A stretch of DNA of 64,000 nt, from the NCBI RefSeq assembly GCF_042661025.1, contig NZ_JBHSWH010000001.1:2604001-2668000 (forward strand), in the 5' to 3' direction. Positions 1-9,199 of the stretch are shown here, piece by piece. Every line of letters starts with the position of its first letter. Position 1 is the stretch's first letter. The position numbers were made by a program, and so were the translations under genes. The notes under the pieces were generated by a model that was given only the letters and a program-made list of their open reading frames with translations, did no database searches and was not told the DNA's origin. Source of the stretch: Flexivirga alba (GTDB taxonomy: Bacteria > Actinomycetota > Actinomycetes > Actinomycetales > Dermatophilaceae).

Positions 1-721
1 CCGTGATCGTCACGAAGTCGCCGAACTCGGACTCGTTCAGCTTCGCCGCGGCACCGGCCGCCCGCGCGCGCTGCACGATATCCGGCAACGGAGCGGAGGT
101 CTCAAACGTGAGCTGTATGGCGAAAGGGCCTGGCACAACTGGGAGTTCGTCGGTGTAGATGTGGTGCAGCCCGACGACGCCGCCCGGATCGGGGAGTGTC
201 AGCTGGGTGAAGGCCGGGTCAGCTTCGCCGACGACCGAGAAGCCGAGTGACTCCAGCAGGCGCCGGTCGGCGGTCTGGTCGTCGACGAACCGGATCGGCG
301 TGACTCGCAGGTCACCGACGCCCGGCTGGACTCCCGTGCTCGAGTAGCCGTAGAGATCGTCGGACCGGCCGTTGATGGTCAGCTCGTCGTCGCCCACGGT
401 GATGGTGATCGCGCGGCCGTAGGCCTCGTCATACACCATGGATTCGTCGGGGTGATCGGCGTTACCGAAGCCTGTTGCGGTCAACTGTCGGGCGAGTTCC
501 TCGAGTGCGTCCGTCTCGAACGACAGGCTGCTCTGGCCCTGCTTCGCGCCGGAGGCGGACTGCGCGGCGCTGTGCAGTCCGACAGTGCCAGTGCGGCCGG
601 CGAGCACGACCCACCCGCCCTGATCGCTGGTGATGCTGACCGACAACCCGAGAGCGACCAGCAGACGGGTCATCTCGTCGAGGTTGTCGGTGAAGCGGAT
701 CGGTTGCACGGTCAGGCTCAT
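1..721 (-). CDS. VOC/glyoxalase-like protein, 3' end cut by the window edge
   Basis: The 240 visible codons start at the ATG whose complement is 719-721 and run off the left edge. The protein reads as two similar halves. Each opens with a strand of the type V-P-I-R-F-x-D (about residues 4-10 and 139-146), then a helix, L-G-F/L-S-V and a G-L-H-type strand, the layout of tandem vicinal-oxygen-chelate modules. The function is unknown; members bind metals or small hydrophobic ligands, or confer antibiotic binding. The start overlaps the stop of the upstream ribbon-helix-helix gene as ATGA, so the two are probably translationally coupled. The family call rests on fold pattern only, and the metal ligands cannot be judged without the C-terminus. 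Confidence 0.6.
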   Translation of the reverse strand, partial: MSLTVQPIRFTDNLDEMTRLLVALGLSVSITSDQGGWVVLAGRTGTVGLHSAAQSASGAKQGQSSLSFETDALEELARQLTATGFGNADHPDESMVYDEAYGRAITITVGDDELTINGRSDDLYGYSSTGVQPGVGDLRVTPIRFVDDQTADRRLLESLGFSVVGEADPAFTQLTLPDPGGVVGLHHIYTDELPVVPGPFAIQLTFETSAPLPDIVQRARAAGAAAKLNESEFGDFVTIT

Positions 722-882
722 CGGGTCGCTCCTTGGTCGAGGTTGTGGTCGAGGTAGTCACGTAGCGCCCGCTCGACCAGCGCCGAGAGGCTCAGGTTGT
801 CGTCGATCGCGCGGTGCTTGACGGCGCGGATCAGGTCGGGAGGCAGATACACGTTGAACTGTGTCTTATCGCTTGCTGGCAT
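718..882 (-). CDS. Small ribbon-helix-helix (CopG-like) DNA-binding protein
   Basis: A 54-residue protein. Residues 7-11 (Q-F-N-V-Y-L) give the expected beta strand, followed by helix A (PDLIRAVKHRAI) and helix B after a turn (LSLSALVERALRDYL). This is the complete ribbon-helix-helix dimer fold and nothing else. Such proteins are autoregulators or antitoxins. No toxin follows here; the next gene is VOC-like and overlaps by ATGA. The start codon lies six bases after a good -10 element, so the mRNA is probably leaderless. The imperfect palindrome around 872-890 is a possible operator, but this is inference. Confidence 0.75.
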   Translation of the reverse strand: MPASDKTQFNVYLPPDLIRAVKHRAIDDNLSLSALVERALRDYLDHNLDQGATR

Positions 883-888
883 GCTAGC

Positions 889-917
889 AATCTAGAATAC
901 GATCTAACGGTCGTCAA
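889..917 (-). promoter_or_regulatory. Predicted promoter of the ribbon-helix-helix gene
   Basis: On the minus strand there is TTGACG at 917-912, a 17-base spacer, and TAGATT at 894-889. Transcription would begin at or within a base or two of the start codon at 882, giving a leaderless mRNA. The stretch TAGATCGTATTCTAGATT overlapping the -10 is partly self-complementary and could bind the small repressor-like product. Confidence 0.5.
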
Positions 918-928
918 GGGCGTCGGAG

Positions 929-1342
929 TCATGGCCGACGCAGGTCGAGGACCTGGAAGACCTTGTCGAAGCGGCGTGCCGCAGGCGCCACGAAGTCGCG
1001 CAGCCGGCCGTATTCGGTGAATCCCTCGGACAGGTAGAGCCGTTCGACGCCGTGGTTGTCGCCGCGAAAGTCGATCGTGAGCTGTTCGCACCCCGCATCG
1101 CGGGCGGTGCGGATCAACTCCCGGACCAGCGCTCGACCGATGCCGTGGCCGCTGAATTCGGTTGCCATTGGTAAGCGTTCGAGGTCCGCCTGCGGTCGCA
1201 GGGTTGATCGAGAATACCGGCGCCAGTAGCCGAACCCGACCAGGCGTGTGCGGCCAGGCATCTCGGCGCGGGCGGCCAGGACGCAGGCGTCCGCCGGTCC
1301 GGCGGCGAGTGCTCGCCGTACATAACGCATTGAGGCGTCCAC
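929..1342 (-). CDS. GNAT-family N-acetyltransferase, short at the N-terminus
   Basis: 137 residues from a GTG; an in-frame ATG lies at 1330. The acetyl-CoA signature H-G-I-G-R-A-L-V is at about residues 66-73, followed by the helix-strand of motif B and the C-terminal N-x-G-V-E-R-L-Y-L-x-x-G-F that typifies GNAT enzymes. The substrate is unknown. The first 40-50 residues of the usual fold (strand 1 and helices 1-2) are missing: the ORF opens almost directly in strand 2, an in-frame stop lies upstream, and the metY riboswitch begins 52 bases away on the other strand. It is either a 5'-truncated remnant or a frameshifted gene. Confidence 0.6.
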   Translation of the reverse strand: MDASMRYVRRALAAGPADACVLAARAEMPGRTRLVGFGYWRRYSRSTLRPQADLERLPMATEFSGHGIGRALVRELIRTARDAGCEQLTIDFRGDNHGVERLYLSEGFTEYGRLRDFVAPAARRFDKVFQVLDLRRP

Positions 1343-1393
1343 GGATAGAGACGGTTATGTATCAACGAGTGGGCCGCGTTAGTATCGCGACCA

Positions 1394-1510
1394 GGTCATG
1401 AGTGTCAGCGTCAAGCCCCGGCTCGCTGACCGGCAACCCTCCACCGCGGTGGGGTGCCCCGGGTGAGGACCAGGCCACCGGTGCAGATCGCCGGGTGGCA
1501 AGCGCGGGCA
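1394..1510 (+). ncRNA. SAM-IV riboswitch controlling metY
   Basis: This closely matches the actinobacterial SAM-IV aptamer as I know it. The outer helix pairs GGTC at 1394 with GACC near 1468. P2 pairs GTCAGCG (1403-1409) with CGCTGAC (1424-1430). It has the conserved core CGGCAACCCTCCA, the CCGCGG hairpin and GGGGTGCCCCGGGTGA, and a 3' hairpin ending in GGCAAGCGCGGG that forms the pseudoknot with the P3 loop. It lies 70 bases before the metY start. In the family, S-adenosylmethionine binding turns methionine biosynthesis genes off. Confidence 0.93.
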
Positions 1511-1580
1511 TCACGAGTGTGGGTCCGCCGCCGATCATGGCGCGCGCGTCGTGTTCGGCGATCGAGCACGGAAGGTCATC

Positions 1581-2903
1581 ATGAGCGACGTCACCCCCAA
1601 CTGGTCCTTCGAGACGCGGCAGATCCACGCCGGTCAGACCGCCGACCCGACCACCGGGTCGCTGGCGCTGCCGATCTACCAGACCACTTCCTTCGCGTTC
1701 AACGACACTGAGCACGCCGCAAACCTCTTCGGGCTCAAGGAATTCGGGAACATCTACACCCGACTGATGAACCCGACGACCGACGTCGCCGAGAAGCGCA
1801 TCGCCGACCTCGAGGGCGGCGTCGGCGCACTCCTCGTCTCCTCCGGGCAGGCCGCCGAGACGCTGACGTTCCTCAACATCGTCCAGGCCGGTGACCACAT
1901 CGTTGCCAGCCCGAGTCTGTATGGCGGCACGTTCAACCTCCTCAAGCACACGCTTTCCAAGCTCGGCATCGAAACCACTTTCGTGGAGAACCGTGGCGAG
2001 GCGGCGAGCTGGGAGGCGGCGATCCGGCCGAACACCAAGCTGGTCTTCGCCGAGACGATCTCCAACCCGAAGTCCGAAGTGCTCGACATCGAGCTGGTGG
2101 CCAAGGTCGCGCACGACCACGGTGTGCCGCTCGTCGTGGACAACACGATCGCGACGCCCTTCCTGCTGCGCCCGATCGAGCACGGCGCGGACATCGTCAT
2201 CCACTCGGCGACCAAATACCTTGGCGGACATGGAAACTCGATCGCCGGGGTGATCGTCGACAGCGGCAATTTCGACTTCGCCAAGGACCCGGAGAAGTTC
2301 CCCTCCTTCAACACTCCGGACGAGTCCTACCACGGCCTGGTCTACGCACGGGACCTCGGCGTCGGCAGTGCGCTGGGGGCCAACCTGGCGTTCATCCTCA
2401 AGGCGCGCGTGCAGTTGCTGCGCGACCTCGGCGCGGCCGTGTCGCCATTCAACGCGTTCCTCATCGAGCAGGGCATCGAGACGCTCAGCCTGCGCGTCGA
2501 GCGGCACGTCGAGAACGCCCGCAAGGTCGCCGAGTGGCTGCAGGACCAGGACCAGGTCGAGTCGGTGCGCTGGGCATCGCTGCCGGGCAACGAATACTAC
2601 GAACTTGCCCAGAAATACACACCGCTCGGCGCCGGAGCCGTGCTGGCCTTCGAGATCGCCGGTGGTGTCGAGGCGGGCAAGAAGTTCGTCGAGGCACTCA
2701 CTCTGCACTCGCACGTAGCCAACATCGGCGACGTGCGGTCGCTCGCGATCCACCCGGCGTCGACCACGCACTCGCAGGGTCCCGACGAGGACCGTCTCGC
2801 GGCCGGCGTGACCCCAGGGCTGGTTCGCCTCTCGGTCGGCATCGAGCACATTGACGACATCCTCGCCGACCTCGAGCAGGGCCTCACCGCAGCAAAGGGC
2901 TGA
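1581..2903 (+). CDS. metY: O-acetylhomoserine sulfhydrylase (O-acetylhomoserine aminocarboxypropyltransferase)
   Basis: 440 residues. PLP-dependent Cys/Met-metabolism enzyme that joins O-acetylhomoserine with sulfide to give homocysteine (direct sulfhydrylation). The internal aldimine lysine is K212 in S-A-T-K-Y-L-G-G-H-G. The substrate-side motif Y-T-R-L-x-N-P-T is at about residues 56-63, and V-D-N-T-I-A-T-P carries the PLP-contacting aspartate. The ATG at 1581 is preceded by GAAGG and is preferred over a longer frame from 1551 that would run into the riboswitch tail. Upstream is a SAM-IV riboswitch. The partner gene metX, making the substrate, lies 13.7 kb away under its own SAM-IV element, so both steps respond to the same signal. 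Confidence 0.95.
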   Translation: MSDVTPNWSFETRQIHAGQTADPTTGSLALPIYQTTSFAFNDTEHAANLFGLKEFGNIYTRLMNPTTDVAEKRIADLEGGVGALLVSSGQAAETLTFLNIVQAGDHIVASPSLYGGTFNLLKHTLSKLGIETTFVENRGEAASWEAAIRPNTKLVFAETISNPKSEVLDIELVAKVAHDHGVPLVVDNTIATPFLLRPIEHGADIVIHSATKYLGGHGNSIAGVIVDSGNFDFAKDPEKFPSFNTPDESYHGLVYARDLGVGSALGANLAFILKARVQLLRDLGAAVSPFNAFLIEQGIETLSLRVERHVENARKVAEWLQDQDQVESVRWASLPGNEYYELAQKYTPLGAGAVLAFEIAGGVEAGKKFVEALTLHSHVANIGDVRSLAIHPASTTHSQGPDEDRLAAGVTPGLVRLSVGIEHIDDILADLEQGLTAAKG

Positions 2904-2920
2904 GCGAGAGGACCCACACC

Positions 2921-2985
2921 GCATTGAGCGGACCCGCAATCCAACGCGATTGCGGGTCCGCTCAATGCATTACGGGTCCGGTCAA
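2921..2985. repeat. Perfect 20-bp inverted repeat plus a third degenerate half
   Basis: GCATTGAGCGGACCCGCAAT at 2921-2940 is followed after 8 bases by its exact reverse complement at 2949-2968, and then by a diverged third arm at 2966-2985 (GCATTACGGGTCCGGTCAAT). The hairpin may terminate metY transcription, although no T-run follows. The extra arm suggests a small repetitive element rather than a simple terminator. Confidence 0.75.
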
Positions 2986-3058
2986 TCAGAAAATCGGTTG
3001 ACGGGATCCCGCGCTGACCATGAGGGTTGTCGCACACGCACCGGCGGCACAGACTTAC

Positions 3059-3116
3059 GCGGGGTCCCCGCGAAGTATTCGGAGGAGCGCAGCGGAGGAG
3101 AAACTTCGTGGGGTGC
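3059..3116. repeat. Dispersed palindromic element, copy 1
   Basis: The outer arms CCCCGCGAAGT and ACTTCGTGGGG can pair, enclosing a purine-rich core GGAGGAGCGCAGCGGAGGAG. Related copies lie at 9081-9195 (two copies, nested) and, inverted, at 41241-41300. All are intergenic. The rest of the 2904-3205 gap holds only the inverted repeat before it and the RIO-kinase leader. Confidence 0.75.
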
Positions 3117-3205
3117 TCGTCCGCACCGAGGAGAGGAGTCAGTGATGGCAGAAGGACAGGGCACGCTGCCCGCTTTCAGGCTCTTCCTCGATCGGAGTTT
3201 CACGT

Positions 3206-4063
3206 ATGACGCAACACCCGGAGACAGCCTCCTCCGCACTTGATGACCGTTTCACCTTCGGCTACCAGCAGGTCGGCGAGCTGGACGACGACCAGCGCTG
3301 GTCGACCTGGGGGAGTTGCCAGCCCCTGAGCCGCGGGCCGCAGCCCTGGCCGGACTGGATCATCACCGACGACGCCGCGGTCGACACCGAGCTCGGCATA
3401 CTCAAGACGGGCAAGGAAGCCGACGTCTTCCTGCTCGAACGCTCCGCACCATTGGACGATCGCGCGGTTGTGCTCGCGGCCAAGCGCTACCGTGACTCGG
3501 CGCACCGGACCTTCCACCGCAACACCGACTACACCGACGGTCGCAAGCTGCCCAAGAAGGGCGGCCGGGAAGCCCGCGCGATGGCCAAGAGCACCACCTT
3601 CGGCAAGTCCGTTGCGGCCGGCATGTGGGCCTGGGCCGAATGGGAGTCGCTGGTGCGATTCCACCAGGCCGGACTGCCGGTGCCCTATCCCGTGCAGATC
3701 GACGGGACGGAGATCCTGATGGAGCTGGTCCTGGGCAGCGACGGCTCGCCTGCACCGCGACTGGCAGGCACCCGGCCGGACCGAAAGCTGTTGGAATCAT
3801 TGTGGTCCCAGCTGTCCGATGCCATCGGTGGACTGGCCTCGCTCGGCTGCGTCCACGGGGACCTGTCGGCATACAACCTGCTGGTCTCGGGGGAGCGGCT
3901 GGTGATGATCGACCTGCCGCAGACCGTCGATCTCTTCGCCAACCCGCACGGCATGGAGATGCTGCAGCGCGACTGCACCAACGTTGCGACGTGGTTTCGC
4001 GCGCGTGGCCTGGAGGTCGACGGCGAGGAGCTCTTCGGGGAGGTCGTGGCGCGCGCCGTGTAG
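3206..4063 (+). CDS. RIO-type atypical serine/threonine kinase
   Basis: 285 residues. The nucleotide loop G-I-L-K-T-G-K-E-A-D-V-F is at about residues 65-76. The catalytic loop V-H-G-D-L-S-A-Y-N-L is near 214-223, and the metal-binding segment M-I-D-L-P-Q (usual form D-F-P-Q) is near 233-238. These are the three hallmarks of RIO1-like kinases. In archaea and eukaryotes these act in small-subunit ribosome maturation; the bacterial role is not settled. The start ATG 3206 follows GGAG at a normal distance. The RNA helicase hrpA starts 71 bases downstream, so a shared role in RNA or ribosome metabolism is possible but only inferred. Confidence 0.85.
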   Translation: MTQHPETASSALDDRFTFGYQQVGELDDDQRWSTWGSCQPLSRGPQPWPDWIITDDAAVDTELGILKTGKEADVFLLERSAPLDDRAVVLAAKRYRDSAHRTFHRNTDYTDGRKLPKKGGREARAMAKSTTFGKSVAAGMWAWAEWESLVRFHQAGLPVPYPVQIDGTEILMELVLGSDGSPAPRLAGTRPDRKLLESLWSQLSDAIGGLASLGCVHGDLSAYNLLVSGERLVMIDLPQTVDLFANPHGMEMLQRDCTNVATWFRARGLEVDGEELFGEVVARAV

Positions 4064-4134
4064 GTCAGGCGTGTTAGCCGGTGAAATGCGTGCGACGTAT
4101 GCCGCAGGCGTTTGCGACAATGGGCGAGATCACC

Positions 4135-7100
4135 ATGACCACACCTGACTCCTCCGCGCCCACCAACCGCCGGTCCCGTGGCCGTGCCGGGCGCGGTGGC
4201 GGCTCCAACGGGGGCGTGGCCGTCGAACGCCGCGCGAGACACCGGAGCAGCTCGAAGCACGCCGCGAGCACCGGCGCACGCTCGTCCCGGCTATCACCTA
4301 CCCGCAGCAGCTGCCGGTCAGCGCCGCCAAGGACGAGATCGCGGCCGCCATACGCGATCACCAGGTGGTCGTCATCGCCGGCGAGACCGGGTCGGGCAAG
4401 ACCACCCAGCTGCCGAAGATCTGCCTGGAGCTGGGCCGCGGCCTCGACGGGCTGATCGGGCACACCCAGCCGCGACGCATCGCAGCACGCTCGGTGGCCG
4501 AGCGGGTCGCCGAAGAGCTGGACGTCACACTCGGCGAAACCGTCGGCTATCAAATGAGATTCGCCGATCACACCAGCAAGGACTCGCTGATCAAGGTGAT
4601 GACCGACGGCGTGCTGCTGTCGGAGCTGCAGCGCGACCGCGACCTGCGCCGTTATGACACGCTGATCATCGACGAGGCGCACGAGCGGTCGCTGAACATC
4701 GACTTCATCCTCGGCTACCTGCGCCAGCTGCTGCCGCGGCGACCGGACCTGAAGGTGATCATCACCTCGGCCACCATCGACCCGCAGCGGTTCGCCGACC
4801 ACTTCACCATCGACGGAAACCCACCGGTGCCGGTCATCGAGGTGTCCGGCCGCACCTTCCCGGTGGAGATGCGCTACCGACCGCTGGTCCGCCTCGAGGG
4901 TGAGCAGGAGGTGGATGTCGACCAAGTGACCGGCATCACCGACGCCGTCACCGAGTTGTGGACCGAAGCGCGCTCGGACGGCGGGCCGCAGGATGTGCTG
5001 GTCTTCTGCTCGGGCGAGCGAGAGATCCGCGACGCGGCCGACGCGCTGACCGCCCTGGACCTGCCGAGCACCGAGGTGTTACCCTCTTTGCGCGGCTGTC
5101 GACGGCAGAGCAACACCGCGTCTTCAAGCGATCCGGCAAACGGCGAATCATCTTGGCCACCAACGTCGCCGAGACCTCGCTGACCGTCCCGGGCATTCGA
5201 TATGTCGTCGACACCGGCACGGCCCGCATCTCCCGCTACAGCCAGCGGACCAAGGTGCAGCGGCTGCCGATCGAGCCGATCTCGAAGGCCTCGGCGCGGC
5301 AGCGGTCCGGTCGCTGCGGGCGCGTCGCCGACGGTGTCTGCATCCGGCTGTATGCCGAGGACGATTTCGACGCGCGACCCGACTTCACCGAGCCGGAGAT
5401 CCTGCGCACCAACCTGGCTTCGGTCATCCTGCAGATGACCTCGCTGGGCCTGGGTGACGTCGCGCGCTTCCCGTTCCTCGAGCCGCCCGACTCCCGGCAG
5501 ATCACCGACGGAGTGCGGCTGCTGCAAGAACTCGGCGCGATAGAGGAACGGGGCACTGACCGGCGTCGCAGCCTGACGCCATACGGGCGAACGATCGCGG
5601 CACTGCCTATCGACCCGCGGCTCGCGCGCATGCTGGTCGCCGCCGCCGAGAACGGCTCGCTGCGGGAGGTGCTGGTCATCGTCGCCGCCCTGTCGATCCA
5701 GGACCCGCGCGAACGCCCCGCCGACGCACAGGCACAGGCCGACCAGTCGCACGCTCGCTTCAAGCATGAGACCAGCGACTTCCTCAGCCTGCTCAATCTG
5801 TGGCGCTACCTGAAGGAACAACGGAACACGTTGTCCAGCAGCGCTTTCCGTCGCATGTGCAAGCGCGAATACCTGCACTACCTGCGCATCCGGGAGTGGC
5901 AGGACCTGCACTCACAGCTCAAGCGGATCGCGAAGCAGCAGGACCTGACGGCTAGTGACAACCCCGCGGGGGAGGACGCCGTACATCAGGCGTTGCTGGC
6001 GGGTTTGCTGTCGCAGATCGGCCTTCGCGACCCGGACAAGCGCGACTACCAGGGGTCGCGCGGTGCGCGCTTCTCGATCCAGCCGGGTTCGACACTCTTC
6101 CGGCGGCAGCCCGACTACGTCATGTCCGCCGAACTCGTCGAGACCACCCGGTTGTGGGCGCGCACCAACGCACGCATCGACCCGGCGTGGGCCGAGCGGC
6201 TCGCCATACATCTGGTGAAACGGCAATACGCAGAACCACATTGGTCGCGCAAGCGCGGCAGTGTGATGGCCGCCGAGCGCGTCACCCTGTATGGCGTCAC
6301 CCTCGTAGCCGGCCGGCAGGTCTCCTACGCAACCGTCGACCCGGAGCTGTGCCGCGAGCTGTTCATCCGCAATGCGCTCGTGGAGGGCGACTGGGAGACC
6401 CGCCACCAGTTCTTCCGGGACAACCGTGCGCTGGTCGCCCGCATCGCCGACCTGGAAGCACGCGCCCGGCGGCGAGACCTGCTGGTGGGCGATGAGGAGC
6501 TCTTCGACTTCTACGACGCGCGTATCCCCGAAAACGTCGTGTCGGCAACGCATTTCGACACCTGGTGGAAGACCGAGCACCGCACGAACCCGAAGCTGCT
6601 GACGCTCACCGAGGACATCCTGCTGCGCGACGACGCAGATGCGGTCGACGCGACCGACTACCCGAAGACCTGGCGCCAGGGTGACCTGAAGCTGCGGCTG
6701 ACCTACCAGTTCGAGCCCGGCTCCGATGCCGACGGCGTGACCGTGCACCTGCCCCTGGAGCAGCTCAACCAGGTCGTCGACGACGGCTTCGACTGGCTGG
6801 TGCCCGGCGTGCGCGAGGAGCTGGTGACCGCGTTGATTCGCGCGCTGCCCAAGGCGATTCGCCGAAACTTCGTGCCCGCGCCCGATCACGCCCGCAGGGT
6901 CCTTCCGGTGCTGGACCCGGACTCCGGACCGATTACGGACGAGCTCGGCGCCGCCCTGCGTGCGCAGACCGGTATCGCCATACCGCCGCAGGACTGGGAC
7001 TGGTCCCGTGTGCCGGACCACCTGCGGATCACCTTCCGGGTCGAGGACTCCCGCGGCCGGCGGCTCGACGAGGGCAAGGACCTTGCCGTGTTGCAGGAGA

Positions 7101-8035
7101 AGCTGGCCGGCAAGGTGCGCGGCGCGGTCTCGAAGGCAGCCGCGGACATCGAGCGAACCGGCCTGACCACGTGGGACCTCGGCGAGCTTCCGGCAACCTA
7201 CGAGCAGCGGACGGGCAAGCGCACCATTCAAGGCTTCCCGTCGCTGGTCGATCACGGCGACACGGTCGCGCTCGAGGTGCTGCCCAGCGCGTCCGAGCAG
7301 GTCCACGCGACAAGAGCAGGCATCCGGCGGCTGGTCCTGCTCAGCGTGGACGTGCCGTGGAAGCGCATCGAGAGTCTTTTCACGATGCGCCAGCGGTTGG
7401 CGCTCGGCAACAACCCGCACGGCAGCACGCGCGCGCTGATGGACGATGTGCTGGCGGCTGCGGTGGACGACATCGTCGCCCGCGATCTGCCCGCCGGCAC
7501 CGTCCGCGACAAGGAACAGTTCGACGAGGCGCTGCGCGTCGTACGCCAGCAGCTCGCGCCCCGCGTCGTCTCCGTCGTCGAGGCGCTCGCGCCCGCTCTC
7601 GACCACGCCCGTGAGGTGCGTCTCGCGCTGGATGCGATGACCCAGCCGTCGGTCGCGCAGCTGCGCTCCGAGCTGGAGCAGCAGCTGGCTGAGCTGGTCC
7701 ACCCCGGATTCGTGGCCGAGACCGGCGCGGCTCGGCTGCGTGACCTCGACCGTTACCTGCGTGGCATGCTCGAACGCATCGCCAAGGCACCGTCCGACCT
7801 CACCCGCGACCGACAGCGGGCCGAGGACGTCGCGGTGGTCGAAGCAGAACGCCAGAAGCTGCTGGCAACGCTGCCCCGAGCCCGGCATACCGACGCCGAC
7901 GTCGTTGACCTGCGCTGGCAGCTCGAAGAGCTGCGTGTCAGCCTCTTCGCGCAACGGCTGGGCACACCGCGATCGGTGTCACCCAAGCGGATCTACCAGG
8001 CGATGGACGCCGTCGAGGACGCCGGCGGGAGATGA
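4135..8035 (+). CDS. hrpA: ATP-dependent RNA helicase HrpA, read in three frames (two -1 shifts)
   Basis: A DEAH-box helicase. Walker A A-G-E-T-G-S-G-K-T-T is near 4374, D-E-A-H near 4675 and S-A-T near 4771. Motif VI Q-R-S-G-R-C-G-R is near 5300, followed by helicase-associated domains and the long HrpA-specific C-terminal region to 8035. The natural start is ATG 4135. The reading frame is broken twice: near 4210-4225 (a five-G run) and at 5082-5084, where E-V-L-P should continue as L-F-A-R-L-S but one C is missing. Restoring two bases gives 1300 residues, the size of E. coli HrpA. As printed, the longest pieces are 4365-5183 and 4958-8035. I read these as assembly errors, with true inactivation possible. 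Confidence 0.88.
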
Positions 8036-8110
8036 CCTACGCGGGGCGGGGAATCCTCGCGCACCCCGTGGCGTTCCCCCTTGTGAAGCCATCAACTCCA
8101 GGAGTATGTC

Positions 8111-9052
8111 GTGCAAGACCCGCGTGAGCTCTACCAGCTCGAGACCGACACCCACGCCAGTTCGTTGGGTGCGCACACCATGGTGGTGTCGCTCGGCGGT
8201 CTGATCGACGCCGGCAACACCCAGCAGCTGCTGACCGCCCACATGCTCGGCACGCTCGAGCACACCGTGGTCGCCTCCTTCGACGTCGACCAGCTGCTCG
8301 ACTATCGCGGCCGTCGCCCGGTGATGACCTTCGACCGCGACCGGTTCACCGAATATGCCGACCCGTCGCTGCTGCTCTACCGGATGATCGACGCCGAGGG
8401 CACGCCGTTCTACCTGCTGGCCGGTCCCGAGCCGGACTACCAGTGGGAGCGGATGATCGAGGCGATCCGGCAACTCATCCGCCGCCTGGGCGTGCAGCTC
8501 GTGGTCAGCGCGCAGGGCATCCCGATGGGCGTGCCGCACACCCGCCCGGTCGGTATGACGCGCTTCGCGAGCAAGCCCTCGCTCATCCCGGAGAACGAAG
8601 CACTCTTCGGCTCCGTCCAGGTGCCCGGTTCGCTGGATAGCCTGTTGCACCTGCGCCTCGGCGAATCCGGTGTCGACACAGTCGGTTTCGCCATACACGT
8701 GCCGCACTACCTGGCGCAGATGGACTTCGGCGACGCCGCGGTCGAGGCGCTCAACGCGATCACCGGGCTGACCGGCCTGGACATCCCGGTGCACGAGTTA
8801 TCCGCACTGGCCGGGCTGCACCGGGCGGAGATCGGCAGGCAGGTCGACGAGAACGAAGAGGTCGGCGAGGTCGTGCACGGGCTGGAGGAGCAGTACGACG
8901 CCTTCACCGAGGGCCTGAAGCGCCAGAACCTCTTGGCCACCGAGATGGCCGAGCTGCCCAGTGCCGACGAGATCGGTGCCGAGCTGGAGAAGTTCCTGCG
9001 CGAGGAGGAGCCGGCCGACGAGGACAGCGACGGCCCCGACTTCCTCCGTTAG
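8111..9052 (+). CDS. PAC2-family protein (proteasome-assembly-chaperone-like)
   Basis: 313 residues from GTG 8111, with GGAG just upstream. The N-terminal half has the PAC2 layout: a conserved N-terminal segment with F-D-V-D-Q-L-L-D-Y-R-G-R-R-P about residues 58-71, then Y-L-L-A-G-P-E-P-D-Y-Q-W-E-R near 99-112. An acidic helical C-terminus follows, ending in D-G-P-D-F-L-R. Actinobacterial PAC2 proteins are common and occur with or without a proteasome; the biochemical role is not established. It follows hrpA by 75 bases in the same direction. Confidence 0.8.
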   Translation: MQDPRELYQLETDTHASSLGAHTMVVSLGGLIDAGNTQQLLTAHMLGTLEHTVVASFDVDQLLDYRGRRPVMTFDRDRFTEYADPSLLLYRMIDAEGTPFYLLAGPEPDYQWERMIEAIRQLIRRLGVQLVVSAQGIPMGVPHTRPVGMTRFASKPSLIPENEALFGSVQVPGSLDSLLHLRLGESGVDTVGFAIHVPHYLAQMDFGDAAVEALNAITGLTGLDIPVHELSALAGLHRAEIGRQVDENEEVGEVVHGLEEQYDAFTEGLKRQNLLATEMAELPSADEIGAELEKFLREEEPADEDSDGPDFLR

Positions 9053-9080
9053 GGTCCGACGACACACCGTAAAACGAAGT

Positions 9081-9195
9081 CGGGGTCCCCGCGAAGTATT
9101 CGGAGGAGCGGGCGGGGTCCCTGCGAAGTATCCGGAGGAACGCAGTGGGGGAGGAACTTCGTGGGGTGCCGGAGCGGGGAGAAACTTCGTGGGGT
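9081..9195. repeat. Dispersed palindromic element, one copy nested inside another
   Basis: The left part of an outer copy (9081-9110) is interrupted by a full inner copy (about 9111-9168), then the right part of the outer copy resumes (about 9169-9195). Two GGGGTCC-CGCGAAGTAT-type left ends are followed by two ACTTCGTGGGGTG right ends. The region fills the gap between the convergent PAC2 and exonuclease/polymerase genes. Confidence 0.75.
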
Positions 9196-9199
9196 GACG

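Noticed and set aside
2921..2968. Hairpin as an insertion-sequence end
   Set aside because: No transposase or second end nearby; better described as a repeat or terminator.
5912..7954. Minus-strand open frame of 680 codons
   Set aside because: Opposite hrpA, which has clear helicase motifs; no motif in the antisense product.
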